In this document: in pieces, positions 20,815-31,399 of the stretch | Numbering within the stretch: the first letter of the stretch is position 1 | How the letters are laid out: the number at the start of each line of letters is the position of its first letter | DNA from: Massospora cicadina | Taxonomy: Eukaryota > Entomophthoromycota > Entomophthoromycetes > Entomophthorales > Entomophthoraceae | Length of the DNA: 64,000 bases | Direction: 5' to 3' | Assembly (NCBI GenBank): GCA_022478985.1 | Contig: JAKSZP010000098.1 | Location: forward strand, 124,001 to 188,000 | Made by a program: the position numbers and the translations under genes | The notes under the pieces: model-generated | Told to the model about the DNA's origin: nothing | The model's database searches: none | The model's input: only the letters and a program-made list of their open reading frames with translations

Positions 20815-21080
20815 CCAATTAAGAAAAAAATAAAAAATATAAATAAAAAATTAAAAAATAAGAAATAAAAAATAAAAAATAGTAATAATTTTAACCTAAT
20901 TAGTGCTTTAGTTCACACTTGAGGATAAGGAGAGGATCCAACTTCAGACTTGTTGGAAGTTCAGGCCAAAATTAACAAATAGAGAATCCAACTCCAGAGT
21001 TGTCAGCAATTAAGGCTTTAAATCAACAAATGATGAAGATCAATGAAGGCTAATAAGGAATCTTAGGGCTTATGTTTGAG
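20815..21080 (+). repeat. A-rich tract and hairpins before F PPT
   Basis: AAATAAAAAAT-type sequence at 20822-20890, then inverted repeats. CCAAC (20938-20942) pairs with GTTGG (20952-20956). CAACTC (20989-20994) pairs perfectly with GAGTTG (20997-21002). The order is reversed relative to A and E (A-rich first), but the same elements are present. No coding potential. Confidence 0.55.
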
Positions 21081-21095
21081 TCAAGTGGGGGGAAA
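21081..21095 (+). promoter_or_regulatory. Polypurine tract of element F
   Basis: TCAAGTGGGGGGAAA, immediately before the 3' LTR TGTCATATTCTGG. Confidence 0.75.
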
Positions 21096-23297
21096 TGTCA
21101 TATTCTGGTAATTGATTAAAAAATAAACCCTTTGCAACCAACAGATCAGGCTGATTATCCTCCCAATGCTCAAGACAATACTCTAATTCTCAACTTAAAG
21201 CCTATTGCAACTACATGGCTCAAGCCAATTAGCTCACCATCAATTCAATTTGATTATTCTATTGTAGGAATCCAGCTCAGTTACACTCACTTGGTGCTAT
21301 GCAGCGGATCCCACAAAGGATTTAATAAAATAAAAAATAGAGAGATATATATAAATTTGGTTTTTATAATTTTTAATGTGAGCGCAGGGGTCAAAACGAG
21401 AAGCAATCTTTTTGCAGACTTTCAACAATTAGTATTTATACTATTTTTGAAGGTCAGAGTGATTTGGAAATAAGATTGGAATAGCTTTGATGCTTTCCAA
21501 TTTAAGTAGGATGGGAGTCAATCCTATCAGATTGTGGGGAAAGTTAATTAATTTTGGTAAATGGACGTTGGGTTTTGGGGCAGAATATACCCATGTGGCA
21601 GGGTTTTGATGTACCCCAACCAATCACCACTCAAGAAATTATTTCACCTTGTGGGCCTGCTGCCACACCTATAAAAGGGGTGGCCCCATGCATCTGTGAT
21701 TAAGGACTAGGTGCTGGTTAGGGGGAGTACCTTCCTCTGGTTCCTTAAAGTCTGACATGCAATCAGCGAAATATGATCATTTTTTTATAGAAAGTGCCCA
21801 TGCAGGTTTCAAACTGGTGTTACCCCAGTTTACGGGGTTCCACCAAGAATTGGCCAGGGTCTTTTAGCTATTTTTAATCAACATTTTCATTAGAATCGCT
21901 CATAATGGCATCAGGGAATTGCAAATGGCTGACATTTCCCTTTTTCGGTGGAACTTGATCTTAAGAATTCTTATTTTTGAGCTGCAAAGGTAAATGTCCA
22001 ACATCTATCAAAAGCTCAGACCAAATACACTTGCATATTCAGGATGATTGTTGCTGCACCAAAGCTCAGCAATTAGCCCTGACTAATCAGGACCATTATT
22101 ATTAATCAGCATAAGAAATTATTTGGGGATCAACCCAAAAATAACTTCTACAAATCCCATGTACAAAAAGATGTTAAATTTAATCAATTTTCTGCCCTAG
22201 GGAAAAAGTTTGTATGTTGATCCTCATAATTGGCATGATATTACTTGCACATGGACTACTCAAATGGGAATACCTAGTGCTATTTTGAAGGACAGTTGAT
22301 CCCAGTTAGGAGTTGTTTCCATCAGCTGTATGATAAAAAACACAAACTGAGCTGGTCCTAAATTAATTTCCACCTATGGCAAATTTTGTATGTTGATCCT
22401 TGTAATTGGCACAATAGCACTTGCACATGGAATGCCCAAATGGGAGTACCTAGTACGATTGAGAGGGTCAGTTGACATCACAATTAGGGAGTCATTTCCA
22501 TTATCTGTATGACAAAAACACAAATTGAGCTGGTCTAAAAATAATTTCCTTCTATGGTAAATTTTGTATCTAATTCACGTAATCAGAATGATAGCACTTA
22601 CACATGGACTGCCCAAATGGAAGTACCTTGTGTATTGAGAGACTGCCAACATCCCAATTAGGGGTGCATCATTTTCTTCAATTGATGCCAAAATTTCATG
22701 GAAGATGTAATTCATAAGCAGTATGACGAAACTCAAAACAGAGGTCTCTAAGACAATTTGCACGTTCTTATTGCAATTTTTATCCTTGAAATCCTCCTGA
22801 GTTTGAGAGTATTTTGCCACCAATAAACCTAGCAATAGGTCTCAGTTATATCAGTTCAAGGGCCAAATTTGAGGTGGAAAATAATCTGTTGAAATTTTGT
22901 GCTCAAATGTGGCCAGGAGATGCTCTAAAGGTATAAATACTGGCACCTGGCCTACTCATTAATTATCAAATTAATTTAGTCTTACTAAAGCAATTTATTT
23001 CACTTAGACTTCTTTCTGGTTTTTATCTTAAGTCTCATTTAGAGAGTGTCAGCAAGCAGGATTCTTGAAATCCACAGCTTGTACCTTTGCCTGCCTCATG
23101 AGAAGTTCCTGAATATGAAGGGAAAATTGAGATAAAATTGAACAGAAGAGTTGGGGCCATTTGAATATGCCTAGTGAGTTTCTGAATGGTCAGAATGCTG
23201 TAAGACACTGGAAAAATCGAGGACAATAGGCCAAACTTCTTCCTGATTAATCACGCAGGATCTTAGTTATCAAGCGAGCAATCCTCAGGATCTAGCA
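21096..23297 (+). repeat. Element F 3' LTR (holds a solo LTR)
   Basis: Matches 17512-18793 on both sides of the insertion at 21263-22003. Ends GGATCTAGCA, against GGATTTAACA in the 5' copy. Extra internal blocks at about 22200-22700 repeat the TTTTGTATGTTGATCC unit one more time than the 5' LTR, so the two LTRs differ in sub-repeat number. Confidence 0.85.
21263..22003 (+). mobile_element. Solo LTR with TCTAT target duplication
   Basis: A 741-bp segment starting TGTAGGAATCC and ending TGTCCAACA. It is flanked by TCTAT at 21258-21262 and 22004-22008 and interrupts the F LTR between TGATTATTCTAT and CTATCAAAAG-like sequence. A TATAAAAG box at 21670-21677 followed by GGGTGGCCCC fits an LTR promoter. 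No internal element sequence remains, so LTR-LTR recombination probably removed it. I did not find a second copy in the window. Confidence 0.85.
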
Positions 23298-23302
23298 CAA
23301 GT

Positions 23303-24200
23303 GCCAAAAGTAAGGGTCTATGATGAAAGTAATTCACCACTTTTTTAATGGTGGTATTGGAATTTAACATAAGGATCATAGACTGATACAATCATTGTGA
23401 GGCTTTCAGTTGTGCGGAAAGCAATTTGAGCATCATAATGGCCCAGAACCTTGGCCCCATACATTACTTGAGCCTCATAGCAAAAGCAATCAAAGAAAGT
23501 CAAAACTTCTTTACCAGGTTTGAAGCCAATAACCAAAAAAGTAAATTTCAGCCTATCATCAGTTCTGCCCCGCCAAACTCATCAATAATAATACTTTGGC
23601 ATTAAGGTAAAACATTCTGACTTCAGTTATTTTCGCAAAACTAACTTTTAACTATAAGAATATATCAAACTCATCATTGTGTCCAGTTTAGTATGGTCAT
23701 TGGTGTTTCCCATGATAATTTTAAATAAGCGTAAAAAGGTTAGGATAATTTCATGTCTATCAAAATTGGGCAGGTTAACTGGGTTCAATGAAGGAGAAAG
23801 AACTGAAATAACTTAAGGGTCAAAGGTAACGGAAGTGAGGGACCATCTAGTACTAAAAAAAAAAGGTAACGGAAGTGACATGTCATGGAAACAGAAAATG
23901 AAATTGAGACTGGCCTGCCAGTTAGGATGCGTGAGCATCCAAAAAGCAACCCAGAATGCCGGGGGTATTGTCATCAAATGACCTGGTAGTGGGCGGGGAG
24001 AGAAGTGGTTAGGGATTGGCAACTGGCAAACAACGTCACATCCATTACTAATAGTAACCAAACTGTGGCTGCCGCAGTGGCAGTGGATTCCACTGCAGTT
24101 AACTCTTTGGGGCCTATGAAGATCCCTGGATGCACTGAGGTGCCACTGGGTGTGGAATACACAGTAAGGTCCCAAGACCTCGCCCAGTGGGGAGAAGTAA
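23303..24200 (-). pseudogene. Element B gag (right of F), broken
   Basis: In minus orientation: LNPVNLPNFDRHEIILTFLR and a KIIMGNTNDHTKLDTMMSLI segment (about 23790-23660), matching LLNLPKFNKDGSVHSFLKLF and onward in F; then VIGFKPGKEVLTFFDCFCYE and AQVMYGAKVLGHYDAQIAFR (23536-23345). Element C has the same order at 41.4-41.88 kb. Stops and frame changes occur throughout, and a micro-insertion interrupts it at 23839-23861. The N-terminal part above 23880 has an open minus frame to 24175 of unknown relation. Confidence 0.75.
23839..23861 (+). mobile_element. Second micro-insertion with A-tail and 17-bp duplication
   Basis: GGGACCATCTAGTACTA plus an A-run, flanked by perfect copies of AAAGGTAACGGAAGTGA (23822-23838 and 23862-23878). 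The core differs from the insertion at 2219 by a single C/T. Both begin at the same base. The surrounding sequence is the gag of element B, so the insertion is a true addition. Confidence 0.8.
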
Positions 24201-24600
24201 TATCCAATAATAATGGGACAACTTGATGCCAGAGTGCGTCCACCAATGGGGACATCTCATAAGGCTACTCACTTGGTAACCCCATTTGATGAAGGTAGGC
24301 AGCATCGTTGTAACAATGGCACTAAGGCACAGTCATTGCGTAACTCTGGGAACATGGTTCTAGGTAGCGGCAGTGACAGAAAAAGGAAATTTTTATATAT
24401 GGTAAGTTAGTTAGAAAGGGGATTATATCTATTTTAATAAAACCAAATGTGTATGTGCGTGCATGTGTGCAATGACCAGCCAAAACTATGGCATGTAGAG
24501 CTCCGATAATTTGGATTTAAGTGACAGGAGGGGGTCCATGTGCATCTTGAAGACAGATTTTTAACTTTCATAATAAAATGAAAATTTATAGATGTAAGAA
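24201..24600. other. Unassigned sequence right of B gag
   Basis: Higher GC than the sequence to its right. Open frames occur on both strands (plus 24005-24226 and 24213-24410; minus 24305-24114) without known motifs. It may be the N-terminal gag or leader of B. It does not align with the C copy, which is interrupted at the same place by element I. A TATATATGG run near 24394 is not enough to call a promoter. Confidence 0.3.
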
Positions 24601-25990
24601 GTGACACTTTTAAATGGCTTTAATGGATGGGGATATTGTAACAGCTGATAGGTTTGATATTCAACTGATTTTATAGTTTAAATGGTTTTGGCAAAGGGTA
24701 TTATTTTTGGGTTTATTAATAAGATTAGCGGTTTGATAAAGCAGTTGATGATTGGGTGATTTAATAAGGTAATTGGTTTTGGTAAGTATAGGTGATTTTG
24801 GTTGTTTCAATAAATTTAGTTTTGGTATAAGAAGCGGTTGGTGATTGGTTAATTTGGTATCTAATGGTTTTCAGCTAAATGGATCAATGGTTTATCTTAA
24901 TCTTAACAATTATAAAGAAGTTGCCAGGATGAAACAAGTTTTGAACGTCATTTCTGGTGCTCAATTTTTTAAAATGATTGGCAAATTTTATTTCACCATC
25001 ATTTTTACATAACTTTTCTGGTTAAATTTGAAAAGATTGGTGAAACTTTTTGTTTCAGCATCATTATAAATCATTGTCATAATATATATAAATAAAGATT
25101 ATCTGATCTATCATGATATGATTGGTAGGATTTTATTTTATATTATTTTACATCAAACTTCATATTGTAGATTAATTATTACTAGCTTTAAGTTATCAAA
25201 GGCAGATCACAGAATCACAGATTGACTGTTAACAAAATGATTGGCGAAATCCTAGCTTTATGTCATTTCTGCATCAATTTCAGATTATGGATTAGTTGTT
25301 AACCAGCCAATTTGATGAATCCAATTGGTTCAGTTGAGTGTTTGGTAGTTTTTGGTTGATTCAGAGGTAGTTTTAGTTTGCTTTTGCCAAGCGGATGAAT
25401 ATTTGATTGATATGATAGATTAAAATGATTTTTAGTAATCAGTTGTGTAATTTAGTTAGATTGATAAGTTTAATTAGTTTAGTGGTGAGTTGTTGGTTTA
25501 TGGTTGATTTAATAAGTTTAATTGTGTTTGTCAGATAAAAAGTGGGTTTCAATTGATTCAATAGGTTCAGTTTGGGTTTGGCCGTGTGGTTAGTGGTTTT
25601 TGGTAGATTTGACTTATATACTAGGTTTTGGCCGATTGTTTTGGTGGTTATGGTTGATTTGATAATCTTAGTTGGTTGAGTATCAGTTTGGTTTGGGAAT
25701 ATTTGTTTAATTTGATGGGCTTTTTTAGGCCAAGTGGCTAGCAGTTTTTGGTTGATTCAATAGGTTCAGTTTAGTTCTGGCTGAGTGGTTTTTGGTTAAT
25801 TTAATAAGCTGTAGGTTATGGTGGTGCTTATTAATTTGGTTGATTTATTAGTTTTAGTTGTTTTTAACTATGACATAGTGGTTGGTGGTTTTTGGTTGAT
25901 TCAATAGGGAAATTGGGTTTGGTCAAGGAGTTGGTAGAATTTAGTCAATCGGATAATTTATTGGGTTTGGATGAGTGGTAGTGGTTATCT
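24600..25990. repeat. GT-rich degenerate tandem repeat
   Basis: About 1.4 kb of T/G-rich DNA built from diverged copies of a 40-50 bp unit with the core TTTTTGGTTGATTCAATAGG, then a (G/T)-rich part ending GGCCGAGTGG or similar. Clear copies of the core lie near 25535, 25755 and 25890, with weaker ones to the left. No open frame of note. It could be a minisatellite or an LTR-internal repeat of a neighbouring element. Confidence 0.6.
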
Positions 25991-26800
25991 ATTGTATATA
26001 AAAAATAATTAGTCAAATCATCTGGTAAGATATAAACTCCGTAGCAAAGCATGGGTATCCCACTAGTTAATTTTAAAACAATAACATAAATAATTGACCA
26101 ACAACTGTGCCAATGAGGGATAGTTGTCTTAAGTACTAGAGGTTTAGGGAATAAATGAGAATGCATGATTGAATGAATTGCGATCCCAAACACTTACAGC
26201 AGAATAAGATTTTGCAAATAACTCAATGCTGAATTGACCTTCCTCAGGCCTGCTGACTCTTGATAAAATTTGACCACTATTTTTTCTCCCACCATGATTA
26301 TGCTTGGCGGATCAGTGACTCTTCATTCAGCAGGTGACTGGTTCACCCATGGCCAGGCAGTTAGACACAATCCCATTGTATAAAAAGGATTTTCTCACCC
26401 TTGACCCTAATGGAGTTGTACCCCTCAATCTATTTAGATTTTCACTACTTTGGCGGAACCCAAAAATTGTCTCTGGGGGTAGATGTTCGCCACTTTCCTT
26501 CTGATGGTGTATTATCACTGCTGCCACCTCCATGCACACCCCTTGATCCACTGATGCAGTTCTTTCATGGTCAGATAGGGAAGAAAGGGGGAATCTTGAG
26601 GGGGTATGCTGCCATCCTCCTCTTATCAACTACCTGGGCTAAATCACCCTGGGTTAAGAGGTGGACGTTCATATTATTGGCCCCCTTTTAGTGCGGAATA
26701 GAAACTACATAAATTTAAGGTAAAGGGTATGCTCCATTGGACTTACATTAACCTTACCTCTTTGGACATAGGGATCACCGCCACCAAGAACTTGGATGAG
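25991..26800. other. Probable 3' end of chromovirus H
   Basis: No named domain. The minus frame 26629-26327 (EHLPPETIFGFRQSSENLNR) continues from the chromodomain side and could be the C-terminal tail of H pol or LTR. TTTTTATACAATGGG on the minus strand near 26375 resembles a TATA region. A G-rich tract at 26580-26603 lies on the plus strand. The LTR of H could not be delimited. Confidence 0.3.
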
Positions 26801-26828
26801 CGTGATGTTAATATGGGCCTTTAGTAGC

Positions 26829-27200
26829 TTAGTCACCAAGAGTGTGGTGACCTTCAGGGGGACAGGAAGCCTTGGAGTTAAAAGCGTGAAAGGCCTCCAC
26901 CAGCTCGCCACAACTGGCACAGTCCCAGGTGCTGACCCAACTGTTCTCATATGCCAGGAACCCCTTCCAGGCCACAAGATATTGGACTGAATGGCGAGAT
27001 CCCTGGAGAGCCAAGATTGCTTCAACCTTGGCTCCCTCAAATTTTCAACTATGATAGGCTCCAGTTCAACCAGGATCTTCCTCTTAAATGGGGACAGCTG
27101 CAAAAGTGGAGAATGAGGTGGTGCTTCAAGTGGGCCAGAAGCATCAACTGAAATGCACCATTGCCCAAATCCGCCTCCATTAATGAGGATAAGAACGTTT
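26829..27200 (-). pseudogene. Chromovirus H chromodomain region
   Basis: HSVQYLVAWKGFLAYENSWV (about 26995-26940) matches the chromodomain core Y-L-V-K-W-K-G-(Y/F)-x-x-x-(E/D)-N-(T/S)-W. CASCGELVEAFHAF follows, matching the last helix (L-L-x-x-F). The aromatic cage is largely present (Y, W, and W of NSW). In chromoviruses this module guides integration to modified chromatin. It lies after integrase, as expected. The sequence left of 26829 no longer aligns. Confidence 0.8.
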
Positions 27201-27229
27201 TCTTGCAAATTTTTGGGAGGGAACCTGCA

Positions 27230-28500
27230 TCTGTAGGTGACGCATGACTAACATGACATAGAACTCCATCATGATTTCATGTGAGGTAGACATTTTGGGT
27301 CTGCTAACTGCTTGTAATCACGGATAGCTTTAGTTAAATGCTCCTAAACCAAGGACTGTGTGCTCCAGATGTGATGCATGTGATCTGTCGCATCTGGCAC
27401 CCCCAGCTGAGGACATGGCCTCACCAAAAATGAGGAGTTGTACCCCATCGTGGCCATGTATGGCGAGAAACTAGTAGATGTGTGAACCCCATTTTTACAC
27501 ACAGATTGAGCCAGCAGAAGGTCATTCGCCCAAGTGTCCTGCAAAGCCACGGTGTAACAGCAGATGTACTGCTCAAGAATCTGATTCACCTGCTCCCTTT
27601 GACCGTCTGAATGAGGATGGTATGCAATTGAGTGACGCGGCATAATCTCCAATAAAGTCAGGAGTGTGTTCCATAAATTGCGCCATATACTGTGACCCAC
27701 GTTATGACTTTCCTGTGGCAACCCAAACATTGAAAAAACATGGCGCATGAAGAGCCAGGCCATCTCATCTAAGGCGATAGCAGAGGAACAAGGGATGAAG
27801 AGAGCGAATTTAGTAAAATGGTCAACAACACCATAATGACAGTAAACCTATTGGAGCTGGGAAGCTTAACAATGTAATCAACAGACATCAGAGTCCACAG
27901 GCTCTCTACCTGCTTCAGTGGATGAAAATGACCATTCTATTTTGATCTATATGACTCAGACCACACGCATTTCATGCATTCTGTGATATAAACTGTAATA
28001 TTCTTGGAAATGCCCGTCCAGTTATACATCCACTTAACAAAACGTAGGAATTTCTTATTCCCCAGATGACCCACTGAGGGGGAAGGGTCATGTGGCTGTA
28101 TAATTTGTCACGGAGATAGAAGTGGCACCCACAGTCTTGACCGAAATTGAATGTTACTTCCACCAAGAAATAATGAGACCACTTATGCATTGAAAGAGCC
28201 AGCTGGTCTAACAACTCCAAACCCTTTGATAAAGCCATCTGGCCTGCTAAAATTTGTGAGACCAAAGGCACGTCTGGGGCCCAATCTGTTACTGAAATTG
28301 CAGGAAGAGCAATAGCTAAGATCTGGGTTGGAGGAATTGCTGTGGTCACCTCCAGCTCACCCGCTTCCGCCTGACTCAACACAGGGTTGCAACTCAAAAA
28401 GTTGTGGAGAACATTCAATGCCCCTTTCACAAACTTGTATTTAAAATTAAGACTACAGAGGTTGCGATACATCTGGGCCTGACAACGTTCCAACTTCTTT
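27230..28500 (-). pseudogene. Chromovirus H integrase, broken
   Basis: YCHYGVVDHFTKFALFIPCS (about 27850-27800) holds the first catalytic Asp (VVDHFTK). The second Asp, expected in FGLP-x-x-(S/I)-x-S-D-R-G, is lost where the text reads FGLPQESHNVGHSIW. YHPHSDGQREQVNQILEQYI (about 27625-27565) holds the catalytic Glu in the NQxxE block. TSTSFSPYMATMGYNSSFLV is the usual C-terminal core. The upstream zinc finger (27.95-28.1 kb) is heavily eroded. Confidence 0.85.
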
Positions 28501-28860
28501 GGTTTCTAAAATTACATAAAGAGCCTGGTGATCTGCCTGCACTGTCACCTCATGCCGCACACCCTGCAGAAGATACTACCAATGGGTAAGAGGCCACGCC
28601 GCGGCAGCCAGCTCCATGTCATAAATAGTCCAGGACTATTCAGATGAAGCAAACTCATGGGAAAAATAAGCAATAAGGTGTCTCAAAAAATCATACATCT
28701 GCAACAGTACTGCCCTCACAACAGTGGATGAGGCTTTGCATGTGATGATTGATGGCTTGGAGAGGTCCACAAGTTTGAGAATGGGAGTCACCAAAACACC
28801 TTCCAGATGGCAACAAATCCCTGATGGCAATCCTATGTCCAGAAGAATGGCGCATTCTTT
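28501..28860 (-). pseudogene. Chromovirus H RNase H, broken
   Basis: ILKLVDLSKPSIITCKASST (about 28790-28730) lies where the first catalytic motif should be; the expected T-D-A-S reads CKAS, so the Asp is lost. HLIAYFSHEFASSE follows, matching P-I-A-Y-x-S-R-K. The remainder is shifted across frames. Confidence 0.7.
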
Positions 28861-29740
28861 CCAGTCAAGGGGTTCAGCAGCGCAGCCAACTGTGAGAGGG
28901 CGGGGGAGATTTTTTTTAAAAGATGATAGTACCCAAGAATCTCTGCAACTGCTTCTGGGTCATAGGAGTAAGCCACTCAAATATCACCTTGAGCTTGCTG
29001 GGGAAAGCTTAACATATTTCAAGACTAAATTACCCAAAAGATAACCTCTTTACAAAGGAACTCACGTTTGGACAGATTTATGTAAAGTTTCACCTTGTGC
29101 AACGCATCCATCACCGCCTCCAGTCCCTTTTCCAGCTGCTTGCAAGTGGGTTATGAATAAGGATATCATCAATGTACGCCACCGCAAAAGTGAATCTGAG
29201 ATCAGCTAGCACATCGTCAACCATCTTTTGGAATGTGGCTGGGGCGTTTTTTAGACCGAAGGGCATAATGCAGAACTGGAATATGCCCCTTCTGGTCCGA
29301 ATTGCCATAAGCCATTCCTACCCTTACACCACCCAGATTTGGTTAAATGCATTCATGAGGTCAAGCTTCAAAAACATTACGAATTTTGCAGTCACTTAGC
29401 TGATTGTCTGCTCAAGGGGAAGAGGGTAGGGATCATGAATGGTGATATTATTCAAATGCTCATAGTTGATGAATGGGCACAATGAGCTGTTGGCCTTCAG
29501 AGAAAAGACTATAGGCGAAGCAATAGAGGACGTTTTCTAAATACACACCCCTCCTTGAGCATATTGTCCAACCATATTTCCAACGCATTTTCCTCCTGCA
29601 CTGTGTAGGGATACAACTGACAGTAGATGTTGATCACGGCTACCATCAAAGGAATGCCAAGTCATACTCAGAGTGTGGTGGAATGAGATTAGCCTTTTCA
29701 TAAAAAAATGCTGATATGCCACTAGAGTCAGGTAGAAAAT
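28861..29740 (-). pseudogene. Chromovirus H reverse transcriptase, broken
   Basis: The frame 29308-29111 reads TRRGIFQFCIMPFGLKNAPA then TFQKMVDDVLADL and VAYIDDILI: the palm of a Ty3/gypsy RT with the YxDD box intact as YIDD. Upstream QLYPYTVQEENALEIWLDNM (29605-29545) is the fingers start. Downstream GLEAVMDALHKVKLYINLSK (29115-29060) is the thumb region. Stops and frameshifts separate the parts. Confidence 0.85.
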
Positions 29741-29947
29741 CTGGCGTGAGGCTCGCCAGAGAAAGGATTGATTTTATGGAACTCCGCCCATTTTATCACG
29801 AAAAGTAGCAATAAGATGAAGCACTTCCCGCAACTAGGTGTTTAAAAAAGGCCAGCATATCCAAGTCTAAGTGAATGCTCACTTTCTGGAAATGCCTTAC
29901 CCCACCCCCAGAATAACCAAGGAGAGCAGATATGTCACCGCAGTGAA

Positions 29948-30202
29948 TCAGTCACAGTAACAGAACTGGTGTACCAAAAAATGCATGGGCCACAATATTT
30001 TGTATAAGATCATTAGAGCGGATGATGCACCCAGCATAGACGCCCCTGCTCCCAAGTTGAAGTCAAATTCCTGTGCCAGTTTTAGACTCATAAAGCACCC
30101 TTCTGCACCTGTATCTACCAAGGCCTCAACTGATACCCTGTGCGCACCCAACCAAATCTCCAGTGGCAATAAAAAATATACAAAATCTTTTTTGGCGACC
30201 AC
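29948..30202 (-). pseudogene. Chromovirus H aspartic protease
   Basis: Open frame with VEALVDTGAEGCFMSLKLAQ: the aspartic protease active site D-T-G is intact. It lies directly before RT. Its upstream side (gag) is cut by E1 at 30293. Sequence resembling a gag start resumes on the other side of E1 at 38.5-39.2 kb. Confidence 0.8.
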
Positions 30203-30292
30203 ATAAAATCCCTTGACAGGATGGGAATAATCATAGAATCATCTTGGAAAACTAAAATTGAGCATGTGTTTGGCACCCTTTTCAAGGAGTAC

Positions 30293-31399
30293 TGTTAAAA
30301 ATTATAGGTTTATTGATTATTCTCGGCTAATAACCCCTATAAATATATTAACTGCACAGGTTCATGGTCATGAAATTCTCTATGTCGTATGATAGTTAAA
30401 TGTATTCGTTTGATAATAGTATGGAGATTATTATCCATAGTTGAATAAAGTAATAGAATTCAGCCCAACGCTTGTCCAGTTTTTCCTCTCAAAATACTTA
30501 TATTTCTTCAATAAGGATTTTTTCTCTGGTACTTCCCAACTTAATCCACGCTCATATACCTGTTTAAAGTTTCTCTATTATGACACACAGTTGACAGCAA
30601 TCTCCAATTTGATTCTGTTTCTCTTCTCTGGAACCATGCTCAGATCCTTACTCTTTATCCTAAAGAGTCTCCCAATTAGAGCACACAACAATAATTTCCT
30701 GGATAAAGAATAATATCGAATGGTAAAGTGTCCTGTAAAGTGGTATGTGAAGTGGTGTTTTTTATTAGTGAATTCTTTAGGGTATTTTTAGTGGGAGTTC
30801 GGTACCCAACCCTCAATTAGCACCTCCTTGATGAGATGGCAGCCATTGCCATTGAATTACCCATCCTCGTCTCAGCAGCAATAGTCTTCCCCAACCTGGC
30901 TAGGATTCCATCATTGAACATCCTTGAGACCTAGAGTGGAAAGAGTCAGAAAAAGTGCCCTAACATTTTCCTCTTGATCCCAGTGAACCAACCATATTTT
31001 TGCAAGCGACCTGCTTAGGTAATGAGACTTATTACCCATTAAGGCAGGTCGTGAACCAACTTATTGATTCGCTAGTTGAAGGTGGCATCACTCGCCTTGC
31101 AACTTGATCCTTAAATTCCCAATCATTTTTTGATGAATTCTGACCAATCCCAATTGGTACACCTGATTGTTGATCAACTATTGAGGCCCTATTTCCTTGG
31201 CAACTCTGCCCAATGAGATCTTAAGAATTCGTCCAGATCATTCCCTGATGGCTTGACCCAAGCGAGTAGCCTAAAATCCCCCAACATTGTTACCCCAAAA
31301 TCAAAGTCAACTGATATCGAATTCACTTTGCTTTAGGGAATTATCCCCTAGCGATCCCTGGTAATCTTTTAGCTGGAATATATGGGCAAAATACCAACA
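30293..31399 (-). repeat. E1 3' LTR
   Basis: Plus-strand ends TGTTAAAAATTATAGG and ATACCAACA. Colinear with 37386-38492 and with the E2 LTRs (CTATAAATATATTA..TGCACAGG, CAAAGAGTCTCCCAAT). A minus-strand polypurine tract AAGAAGGGAGATG (31400-31412) abuts it, which marks it as the 3' LTR of a minus-strand element. Confidence 0.85.

Larger units (their letters stand above)
17512..23297 (+). mobile_element. Element F: gag-only LTR retroelement inserted in B
   Basis: Bounded by the 5-bp duplication CAAGT (17507-17511 and 23298-23302). Joining the two sides restores the B gag/protease region colinear with C. It has both LTRs, a primer site and a polypurine tract, but between gag and the A-rich tail there is no protease, RT, RNase H or integrase. 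It is most simply a deletion derivative of a G-like element and would need gag/pol proteins in trans. A solo LTR has inserted into its 3' LTR. Confidence 0.88.

Noticed and set aside
23813..24255. Minus-strand frames reading MGPYCVFHTQWHLSASRDLH and MSPLVDALWHQVVPLLLDIT
   Set aside because: They overlap plus-strand frames of equal quality and no domain is visible; the region right of 23880 is only tentatively linked to B gag.
24600..25990. CRISPR or telomere-like array
   Set aside because: Units are degenerate, lack unique spacers of fixed length and do not match a simple telomere repeat.
26580..26603. G-rich tract on the plus strand as a polypurine tract of a plus-strand chromovirus
   Set aside because: All recognised coding sequence nearby is on the minus strand and no LTR start with TG is convincing after it.
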